NCBI GenBank assembly: GCA_965228165.1
Contig: CBDDHB010000002.1
Location: forward strand, 558,001 to 622,000
From: Oleispirillum sp965228165
GTDB taxonomy: Bacteria > Pseudomonadota > Alphaproteobacteria > Rhodospirillales > Rhodospirillaceae
Direction of reading: 5' to 3'
Length of the DNA stretch: 64,000 nt
Part shown: piece by piece, positions 55,160-63,000 of the stretch
Layout of the letters: the number at the start of each line of letters is the position of its first letter
Numbering within the stretch: position 1 is the first letter of the stretch
Notes under the pieces: generated by a model
Told to the model about the DNA's origin: nothing
Seen by the model: the letters and a program-made list of their open reading frames with translations, nothing else
The model's database searches: none
Translations under genes and position numbers: made by a program

Positions 55160-55555
55160 ATGAAACCTTGGCGACTTCTCGCGACCGCCGCACTTATTGC
55201 GGCTCCATCTATGGCGTTCAGTGAGCAGGCCAACGATAGCCTCCCTGCGTTGGCCACACTTACACTTGATGCGAAAATCTATCTCCTCGATCCACCGCCG
55301 AAGGACGCCGCTGGCGCTGTGTCGAGTTGGCTATACACTCTAGACGCTCCCAACGTTTTCCTAACAAAAGAGACCCTTGAAGAAAACCTCCGAGAAAATG
55401 CCGGAAAATTCTGCATGGGGAGCGAATGGAAAGCTCTGCACAAGTCTCTAGAAACTCATCGTCTTGAGTTTTCCTTCGCGTGCCTTAACTCAAAAGCCGA
55501 ACCGATGAAACGGGCTGCAATAGCCCAAAATTTGCCGAGGCTTTCTCGCTCCTAA
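55160..55555 (+). CDS. Secreted hypothetical protein
   Basis: A 131-residue protein with a clear signal peptide (LLATAALIAAPSMAFS). The mature part has one Cys in NAGKFCMGSEWKALHKSLETH and one in FSFACLNSKAEP, which could form a disulphide. No family recognised. CAGGAG is about nine bases before the ATG. The lower GC suggests transfer with the island. It lies between the integrase and the TPR-nuclease gene, each gap over 70 bp, so cotranscription is uncertain. Confidence 0.7.
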   Translation: MKPWRLLATAALIAAPSMAFSEQANDSLPALATLTLDAKIYLLDPPPKDAAGAVSSWLYTLDAPNVFLTKETLEENLRENAGKFCMGSEWKALHKSLETHRLEFSFACLNSKAEPMKRAAIAQNLPRLSRS

Positions 55556-55692
55556 TCACTCGCGACATTGTCTTAACCCATCGACCATCACCGGATCGGA
55601 GCCGTCGCGCAGAGAGTAGGTAGCGCATGCCGGACCGTTGTGTGGTAGCACCCGAAATCGCCGCCTGACGGACCGACCACAACACCACTGGG

Positions 55693-55899
55693 CTACATTC
55701 GGCCCTGAGTTACCAAACCCCGACGGCATGTGCCGCCAAACTCAAGCAGGTCATCGGCAATTTCGTCTAGCGGTGAGCCGTCGCTACTGATTAGGTCTTG
55801 GTTATGGCTTCCCCACCGAAACGCTTTGCCGTCGTCAGCCCAGAGGATAAGACCGCGTTGCTTGCTACGATTACGGTCGAGGTTGGCGTTGGCAGACAT
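55693..55899 (-). CDS. Candidate small protein antisense to the TPR-nuclease start
   Basis: A 68-residue frame with an excellent ribosome site (GGAGAGG five bases before the ATG at 55899). Balanced composition (LILWADDGKAFRWGSHNQ, PLDEIADDLLEFGG) looks like a real protein. It overlaps antisense the first 32 codons of the large plus-strand gene (as called from ATG 55804), so either that gene starts later or this frame is chance. No family recognised. If real, it may be a divergently transcribed regulator or antitoxin-like partner. Confidence 0.3.
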   Translation of the reverse strand: MSANANLDRNRSKQRGLILWADDGKAFRWGSHNQDLISSDGSPLDEIADDLLEFGGTCRRGLVTQGRM

Positions 55900-58263
55900 T
55901 TGAACCTCTCCGTCAGCGGTGAGAATGAAGGCAAGCTGAAGGAAATCCTTGCCATCGCGCAGAGCGCCGTCAATGCATCACGGACCGGCTCCGACTCAGA
56001 GGGAGAACTTCTGTCATGGGCCGAGCAGGTTATCACCGACGCCTTGGAAAAGAGTGGTCGAAATCTTCAAACTTTGCCCGATGCGGATTACCAGATCAGT
56101 TTTGAATTCGATGTGAACCATGGGCCCCTTGTCGGAGAACAGACGGCACTTCATTCTTTTGTCGGCCCAAACGATGAACTGGCGGCACGAGTTCGCGCCT
56201 CGATCGCATCGGCATTTCAAAAAGGAGCCAACGACCTCACCGCAGCCCTAAAGACGGCGTTTGCCCAAGGCAACATGGGCGAAGCGGTCTCCGCAATTCG
56301 AACCGCCAAAGAAGCTGGCATCTTTGCCCTTCCTGCAAACCGGGAACTCCTGGATGTGGTGTCGCAAATCGACACCTCTGGCTTGCCGCAGGCCGATCGT
56401 TTCCTTGTCCGAGGAGTCCGGCTTACCCTGGCTCAAAGGTCTAACGCGCACGACATCGCTGGTCAGGAGGCCGAAGCGCTGTTGGCCGAGCATGACAGCG
56501 AATTGGATGAGAGGCAGTGTGCCCATCTTCAAATGATGATCGCATGGGCGGCGGTAAAAAACGGCCAGTCCGAAACAGCCCTGACCATCTGGCGCGATCT
56601 GTTGAGCCGCCCCGGCATTTTGGACGCCGGGAACCGAGGGTGGGCCTGGCGAAATATAGCAATGGTTCTCGGTCCGCGGGATGCGGAAGCGCAACGGGCT
56701 GCCCGGCGTTCAGCCGACGCGTTTCTGGAGGCGGGAAATAAGGAAGAGGGCGCAGCCAGCCTGAAATTCTTGAGCGATTGCCTGAGGCATGAGCAGCCGG
56801 CACGCGCGGTGAGCCAACTGGACGAAATTGTTGCGCTTATGGACAAGAACGGTTTGCTTGGACGCGAGTTGCGCGCTGAGGCGCTTCACCTGCGCTGCCA
56901 ATTCCTCGGCCAGCTTGGGAAGCATCGAGAGGCCCTCAAGGATGCGCTTGAAGAGGTGGAACTGCGGCGTGGACTCATCGGTGGTGAAGTCGAGCTCGTA
57001 TCGTCCCTCCATCTGACGGTGATTGAAGCCAAGGCCCTTGACGAAGCTGAGAAATATGCGCCGCTGAAGGCGGAAGCCGACAAGCTCGGCCAGGAAATCA
57101 AAAATCCACGCTTTCGCTTTGGCGAGCGACTTACGGCCCTTTTTGACGCATTCAACGCGGACGATGCCGAAGCGTTAGCGCGCGACGCGACGGCCGAGGG
57201 CGACCTGGAAGTTGTCGCCGGGGTCCGTGTCCTTCAGGCGACCAAAACCGACGGTCTGCCTTTAGCTAAGCGTTTGCAGATTTTGGAGGCCACACTCCAG
57301 GAGCTTGAGCACGCGAAGGCGAGGGGTGGCATCGAAGAGCCGACTTTCATGGCGATTGCGACGCTCCTTATAAACGCGAAGGAATTTCGCAGGGCGGTTC
57401 CTTGGGTGCGGAAAATCCTTGAACGGAACCCCTTCCACCGATGGGCGCGGGATGCGCTCTTGCATTCTCTTTGGGAAGGCAAGGATTGGTGTGAAGCAGC
57501 AGCTTTCCTCAAACAACATATCGCGCTCGTTGGCGAGATGCCGGGCTTACTGACGGCCTACGGGCGATCCTTGCTTGAGGCGGGTGATGTTTCAGCCTCG
57601 GTGCCTGTGTTGACCAAGGCGATCGAATTGGCTAGCGATGACCAGAACGCGCGGCGAGCAGCATTCGATTTACGCGAGCGCGCCCTAAAGCTCGGTGGCA
57701 CGGTTCCGCAGCCGGTACTGCCCGCCGTTGATCCGAAGGTGCCCGTCACGACGAACGAGCTGGCAGAGGCGCTGTCTGGCTACGCGCAGTACATTGCTGC
57801 GAACATGCGCATGGGCTTTTGGAGCAAGGGGGCGAGGGACTACGAATGGGTCGCCAATCCTGAGCGGCATGCGCAAAACTTGCTCCATACGTTCCTGAAA
57901 GGCCGGTTACAGGACAGGATATCCGTTTTCGAGGAACTTAGCGTCGGGGCTGGGCGGCTCGACCTCTATTTGCGGTTAGCAGGCGGATTGTCTGCGGTGA
58001 TTGAGCTAAAAATGTGCGGTTTCGGCTATTCGAGCGCCTACGCAGCCGGGGGCGAAGAGCAGATTCTGCATTATTTGGAAAACATGCAGACGTACCTTGG
58101 GTATCTGGTCATCCACGATGCCCGCCTGGATAAATTCGAGGAGGCGTTGCTCGATCCAGGGAATCACGGCCCCCACAGAGTTACCGAAATTTTCGTCGAT
58201 GTTCGGCCACGCGTCAGTTCACGACGGTCGGCCGTTTCCAAGCCAAAAGCTGATCGCATATAA
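55804..58263 (+). CDS. TPR-repeat protein with C-terminal PD-(D/E)XK nuclease-like domain
   Basis: An 819-residue cytosolic protein. The N-terminal about 140 residues (TITVEVGVGRHLNLSVSG...) are not recognised. The middle (about 150-630) is built of TPR-like helical pairs (TALTIWRDLLSRPGILDAG, ALHLRCQFLGQLGKHREALK, RAVPWVRKILERNPFHRWARDAL). The C-terminus (about 645-790) has the PD-(D/E)XK pattern: a helix with AQNLLHTFLKGRL, D720 in GAGRLDLYLRL, E734-x-K736 in AVIELKM, and Q753 in EEQILHYLENMQTYLG. A likely nuclease effector with a repeat sensor or scaffold, as in several defence proteins. The ATG start is weak. TTG 55798 or TTG 55900 are alternatives. Lower GC than the flanks, inside the tRNA-Val island. 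Confidence 0.78.
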   Translation: MASPPKRFAVVSPEDKTALLATITVEVGVGRHLNLSVSGENEGKLKEILAIAQSAVNASRTGSDSEGELLSWAEQVITDALEKSGRNLQTLPDADYQISFEFDVNHGPLVGEQTALHSFVGPNDELAARVRASIASAFQKGANDLTAALKTAFAQGNMGEAVSAIRTAKEAGIFALPANRELLDVVSQIDTSGLPQADRFLVRGVRLTLAQRSNAHDIAGQEAEALLAEHDSELDERQCAHLQMMIAWAAVKNGQSETALTIWRDLLSRPGILDAGNRGWAWRNIAMVLGPRDAEAQRAARRSADAFLEAGNKEEGAASLKFLSDCLRHEQPARAVSQLDEIVALMDKNGLLGRELRAEALHLRCQFLGQLGKHREALKDALEEVELRRGLIGGEVELVSSLHLTVIEAKALDEAEKYAPLKAEADKLGQEIKNPRFRFGERLTALFDAFNADDAEALARDATAEGDLEVVAGVRVLQATKTDGLPLAKRLQILEATLQELEHAKARGGIEEPTFMAIATLLINAKEFRRAVPWVRKILERNPFHRWARDALLHSLWEGKDWCEAAAFLKQHIALVGEMPGLLTAYGRSLLEAGDVSASVPVLTKAIELASDDQNARRAAFDLRERALKLGGTVPQPVLPAVDPKVPVTTNELAEALSGYAQYIAANMRMGFWSKGARDYEWVANPERHAQNLLHTFLKGRLQDRISVFEELSVGAGRLDLYLRLAGGLSAVIELKMCGFGYSSAYAAGGEEQILHYLENMQTYLGYLVIHDARLDKFEEALLDPGNHGPHRVTEIFVDVRPRVSSRRSAVSKPKADRI

Positions 58264-58483
58264 TGGCCGAGCTTCTCTTTGGCCGCAGGGTTGAGGACTG
58301 AGCTGCTACCGTTTAGTGGGCACCGAGATAGGATTGGCTTGCCCCCCCCTAATGACCGCTCGGTACTGACGGTGCTGCGCCCATGCTAGTCGCTACGAGG
58401 TAGTTCTCATCGTCCTGAGAAAGCAGACAGCAGCACGACACGTCCCATCTACGGAGGTTCCACCTGCCAAGAGGAGAACGGCT

Positions 58484-59116
58484 ATGGGACTTTCCGAATT
58501 TGATCCGGAGGTACGCAATCGGCGTCCTTGGAATGCGGGTCGATATATTGGTGCCAAACGTGCGCTGAAACCACAGCAAGTATGGGCGATCCGATTCTGG
58601 TTGGAACGGGAGCGTAGGCTGCGTGACCGTGCGATGTTCGACCTAGCTATTGATAGCAAGCTTCGCGGATGTGACATCGTCAAAATGAAAATTGGAGACC
58701 TCGTCAGAGGAGGGCAAGTCCGATCCCGGGCAATCATCGTCCAACAGAAAACCGGTCGGCCTGTTCAGTTCGAACTCCTAGAACCAGCTCGTGCCAGCAT
58801 TCTCGCATGGCTGGAACGTCGAAGTGGAACACTCGATGACTTCGTTTTTCCCAGTAGGTGCAATCACGCCAAGCACATCAGCACCCGGCAGTATGCGCGT
58901 CTTGTCGACGAGTGGGTGACCGGCATCGGGTTACGGCCCGAGGATTACGGAACGCATTCTCTGCGCCGCACCAAAGCCTCCATCATCTACAAGCAGACTG
59001 GCAATCTGCGCGCCGTGCAAATCCTCCTTGGCCACTCCAAAATCGAGAACACCGTCCGCTATCTTGGCGTCGACATCGAAGATGCGCTGCATCTGGCGGA
59101 ATGCACGGAAATTTAA
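58484..59116 (+). CDS. Small tyrosine recombinase
   Basis: A 210-residue catalytic-domain-type integrase without an arm domain. LRDRAMFDLAIDSKLRGCDIVKMKIGDL carries the first Arg. THSLRRTKASIIYKQTGNLRA holds the His-x-x-Arg box. LLGHSKIENTVRYLG has the His and the Tyr nucleophile. Strong ribosome site GAGGAG before the ATG. This short family occurs widely in proteobacterial accessory regions, often without a known element. Lies at the right side of the island. It might act on a nearby invertible or excisable segment. Confidence 0.85.
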   Translation: MGLSEFDPEVRNRRPWNAGRYIGAKRALKPQQVWAIRFWLERERRLRDRAMFDLAIDSKLRGCDIVKMKIGDLVRGGQVRSRAIIVQQKTGRPVQFELLEPARASILAWLERRSGTLDDFVFPSRCNHAKHISTRQYARLVDEWVTGIGLRPEDYGTHSLRRTKASIIYKQTGNLRAVQILLGHSKIENTVRYLGVDIEDALHLAECTEI

Positions 59117-59453
59117 AGCTATAGAGAACTCCTCGGCCACTATGCCGAGGAGTTCCGTCTGCAATTCGCTTGATCCGCGCCCGACGGCGTAACCTCGGCA
59201 AAGGTTCTACTTTCAGCCGGATGAAAGTTCCATGGCCGGTCAGCCGCCATTCTCCGCTCGCTAGATGCGGGGTTCGCTTTGCATTTCCGGGCTAGGGTGC
59301 GGAAGGCTCTAAGAGGCAGAAGAGGCTTACGCGATCCCCAGCAACGACCGCTGATCGCCTCACGACATCGGCAGGTGGATGCGCTCGGTCAGAGTTTTCG
59401 TGAGGTCGGCCAACAAGCACGCCCGATGAGCCTGCGTGAAGGAGCCAGGGGCC
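59117..59453. other. Gap between recombinase and ialB
   Basis: About 340 bp with no convincing gene. A perfect 12-bp hairpin (GAACTCCTCGGC / GCCGAGGAGTTC, 59126-59155) follows the recombinase stop without a T-tract. On the minus strand a 39-codon frame (59360-59479) overlapping the ialB end ends with LLADLTKTLTERIHLPMS and looks protein-like, perhaps a remnant. GC rises back to the chromosomal level from about 59.3 kb. Probably the island's right junction. Confidence 0.5.
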
Positions 59454-60036
59454 TCAATGTTCTTCCTTGGCCAGTGCATCCAAGGCTTGGGCCAAGCCAC
59501 GGAACGACAGCGGAAGCGAAACCTCGCGCCCACTCGCGTCCTTGAAGGTCAGCCGTCCGGGTTCGCTCAGGCCACGCCAGCGTTTCAGCGGCTCGTCCTT
59601 GATCGGGGTATCGGCGAAGCAGCCTCCGGGCAGACAGCGGCGCCATTCGAGATCGAGAACCCTCCCCTCCTTCTCGGCGACGATCCGTACGGCGCTGGGA
59701 AAAGTCACCGCCGGGGGGCACGGCGGCGGTGAGGCGCAACGGCTCGCCACGGGCCATGCGGCCAATCGCCACCTGCGCGATGGGAGTGTTTTGTCCCTGG
59801 ACCTGAATCATCTCGGCGACTTCGCAGACGCGCGTCGTCTTGCCCTGTGCGCCTACCCGCTGGCACCGCAGCACCCAGTCGCCATAGCTGGCGATCGTCG
59901 TCCCGGGTTCCGAGGAAACCGGGACATTGCCGGCTTTCGGCACCGCCGTCTGCGCCGTGGCATCACTGCCGAGCAAGGCGAGTCCCAGAAGGCCGAACCC
60001 GGCGATGTGATAGAAGAGCGTTTGACGTTGTTTCAT
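59454..60036 (-). CDS. IalB-family (invasion-associated locus B) protein, frameshifted
   Basis: Secreted or periplasmic protein of the IalB family. A signal peptide (AGFGLLGLALLGSDATAQ), ASYGDWVLRCQRV and TRVCEVAEMIQVQG with two conserved Cys, then TPIAQVAIGRMARGEPLRL, and in another frame AVTFPSAVRIVAEKEGRV, WRRCLPGGCFAD and SLPLSFRGLAQALDAL. One C too many in the six-base run at 59713-59718 breaks the frame. With five it gives VPPAVTFPSAVRI and 193 residues. AGGAG eight bases before the ATG at 60036. Located just downstream of the large adhesin, possibly cotranscribed (42 bp gap). Confidence 0.82.
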
Positions 60037-60078
60037 TTCGGTGCTCCTGAACCTCATTTGGGGGGGCGAGAGTTGCGT

Positions 60079-63000
60079 TCAGTCTTTTGCCGCGGGGATA
60101 TTGTATCCGCAGTTCCCATCGCCACGGCAGACGACCGCGCCATCGAACCGGAGAGAGGAGAAAGCCTCCGACCCGTTATCGCTGAAGTTCATGCTCAGGG
60201 TGCCCGACGGCGCAGGCAGGGCAACTTCGGGGGTGTTGATGGGCCAGATCCGGATGAAGGTGGAAGCCAGGGCCGCCACATCGGCGAAGCCCTGAGAATT
60301 CACCGTCCCCGATCCCGTCGCCGACTTCGAATAGATGTTGAAATCGGTCAAGGATCCCGTCGCCTTGGCCTTTGAGGTGGAAGCATTGGTGGCGCCGGTG
60401 CTGGCGTTGGCTGTGGTGTAGGCCAGCACACTGCTGCCGCTGGTGGTGTCGATGCCGCCACTGGCGAAAAAGGCATAGTAATAGCCATTGGCCCCTGTGG
60501 TGGCGGTAATGACCGTCACGCCGTCGAGCACCACGGTCACCACCCCGGCGCCGTTGGAGCCGGAAATCAGCGGCGTCGAGCCGGTGTCCGTGTAGGCGTA
60601 GCCGGAAACCGCCTGGACTCCGTTGGGGAACAGGCCGGTCAGATACGGGAATAGGCCGGAGGTCAGCGTGAAAGCGCTGCCCAGCCCCGTGGCCGACGCG
60701 CCATCCTGAAACTCCGCCGTGGTCAGGGCGGTAACGGATTGGCCGTTGGAATCGGTGCCGATACCGCTGCTTTGTCCGCTGGTCTCGGTATCCCAATACC
60801 CGTTCGTGATCTTGCCGCTGGCTGCGTTCCACCCGACGAGACCGCCGACGGAGTCGGTTCCGTTGACCGCGCCGGTGGCATAGGCATCGGTGATCGTGGC
60901 GTCAACGAATGTTCCGTCGAGGTTTATTCCGGCGAGACCGCCGACATTCGTGCTGCCGCTGACGTCGCCGGTGGCGTAGGAATCGGTGATCGTGCCTCCA
61001 TAGTTTGCTCCGACCAGGCCGCCGACATACCAACTTCCGCTGACGGTGCTGGCGGCGTAGCTGCTGACGATGATGCCACCCTCGTAATTCACTCCGACAA
61101 GGCCGCCGACATCCCAGGAGCTGCTGCTGCTGGTGCTGACCGTGCCGGTGGCATAGGCGTTGACGATGGTGCCGGAATTGAATCCGGCCAGACTGCCCAC
61201 ATAGTCCTCTCCGCTGACGGAAGCGTTGATCAGACCGATGTCGCGTATCGTCCCGCCGCCGTTCGCGCCGAACAGGCCGGCATAGTCGCCGCTCTTGACG
61301 ATGGTCAGGCCGGTGATGGTATGCCCCAGGCCTTCGAAGATGCCGACGAACGGATGGTAGTCGCCGTCGCCGTACAGCGTGGTGCCTGCCCCGATCAAGG
61401 CGTCGGCATAGGTCACTCCCGAGGCGTCGAGGCTCACCGCCAGCGCGTAATTGCCCTGATAGCCCTCAATCCCCAGCGAGGCGATGGTGGAGGTGGGGAG
61501 GCTGGCAAGCTCGGCCATGGAATAGAGCAGGGTATAGGCGTCGCCGTTGATGCTCAACGTGCCGCCCTGGCTCGATGTCGTGGTGGAACCGTCGGCGTTG
61601 GCGTAGGTCAGGCTGCCGCCGCTGGCGAAGGTGAGGTTGGCGGCGTCGCTCGTATCATAGGCCAGCGCCACCGCGCCGGCCCCCCGCACGGTGACGGGAG
61701 CGTCGATGGACAGCAGGCCGCCCGACGACAGGGTGAGAGAGGCCCCGGTTTCTATATCCACGTCCTCGGCGATGGTCAGCGCCTTGCCGGCGGCGGTGGC
61801 GATCAGCAACGTTCCCGTCACGTCGAGCGTCTGATCGATGGTGAAGTCGACGCTAGAGATGATCCCCTGGCCACTGGTGGCGTTGATCGCGGTTGCGGCC
61901 GCGGTATCGGAACCGGCGGCGGCGAGGGCGCTTGCCTTCAGGCTCGACAGGTCCGGCGCGGAGGACAGCGTCGCCGCGTCCGTCATCACGGCCAGCATGC
62001 CGCCGTAAAGGTCGAAGCCGGAGTAAAGCGCGGCCGACGTGGCCGTGCCGAGCGTCGTCGCGTTGGCCGCGCCGGTCGTCGCGTTGGCGGTGGTGTAGGC
62101 GAGCAGGCTGTCGCCGCTGGAGAAGGTCCCCGCCGCCGCGAAAATGTAGTAATAGCCGTTGGCACCCGTCGTCGCCGTGCCGAACGTCGTCCCTCCCGCG
62201 ATGGCGGTCACCGTCACCGCACCGCTGGACCCGGATGCGGCGACCGTGGTCCCGGCGTCCTTGTAGGCGGTCCCGGAAATCGCCTGCACGCCGTCGGGGA
62301 AGAAGCTGGTCAGATAGGGATAGAGGCCCGATGTCAGCGTGAAGGCGCTACCGAGACCCGAAGCCGAACTGCCGTCCTGCAGTTGCGCCGTGGTCAGGGC
62401 GGTGCCGCCGCCGGAACTGCTGCTCCTCCCGGTGGTTTCGGTGTCCCAATAGGAATTGGAGACGGTGCCGGATGAGTAGTTGTATCCGACGAGACCGCCG
62501 AAGTATGAGCCGGTGCCGCTGACCGCACCGATGGCATAGGCTCTGCTGATCGTGCCGTCGTTCTCGCCGACCAGACCGCCGACATATCTCGTCCCGATAA
62601 CGGCGCCGGTGGCGAAAACATCGCTGATGACTTTGGCGCTGTAGTTGTACCCGACGAGACCTCCGACATAGTAGACTCCCTTGACGGCGCCGATGGCATA
62701 GGCGTTGGCGATCGTACCGGCGTTGTATCCGGCGAGACCGCCGACATAGGTGTCGCCGCTGACGGAACCGGTGGCGTAGGAGCCGGTGATGGTCCCCTCG
62801 TTGTCGCCGACCAGGCCGCCGACGGCGTTGGCGCTGGTTGCGGTGATTGTGGTGCTGGACCAGGCGCCGATGATCGTGCCGTCGTTCTCCCCGGCCAAGC
62901 CGCCGACGTTATAGCCGATGCCGCTGACCGAACCGCCGGCCAGGCCGATGTCGCGCACCACCCCGCCCGACCCGATAAGGCCGAACAGGCCGGCGTAACT

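Larger units (their letters stand above)
53944..59156 (+). mobile_element. Genomic island at tRNA-Val
   Basis: A stretch of about 5 kb bounded on the left by tRNA-Val and a phage-type integrase. It contains a secreted hypothetical protein, a TPR-nuclease-like protein and a second recombinase, and shows visibly lower GC and more A/T in third positions than both flanks. No phage structural, plasmid or transfer genes. The right end is set after the hairpin at 59126-59155 by composition and gene content only. I found no direct repeat of the tRNA 3' end that would mark the right attachment site, so the true end may differ. Confidence 0.6.

Noticed and set aside
53944..59156. Complete prophage
   Set aside because: Only recombinases and cargo genes are present; no capsid, tail, replication or lysis gene.
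59524..59533. TCGCGCCCAC, a ten-base match to the tRNA-Val 3' end, as possible right attachment site
   Set aside because: It lies inside the ialB coding sequence, which continues normally on both sides, and ten GC-rich bases can match by chance.
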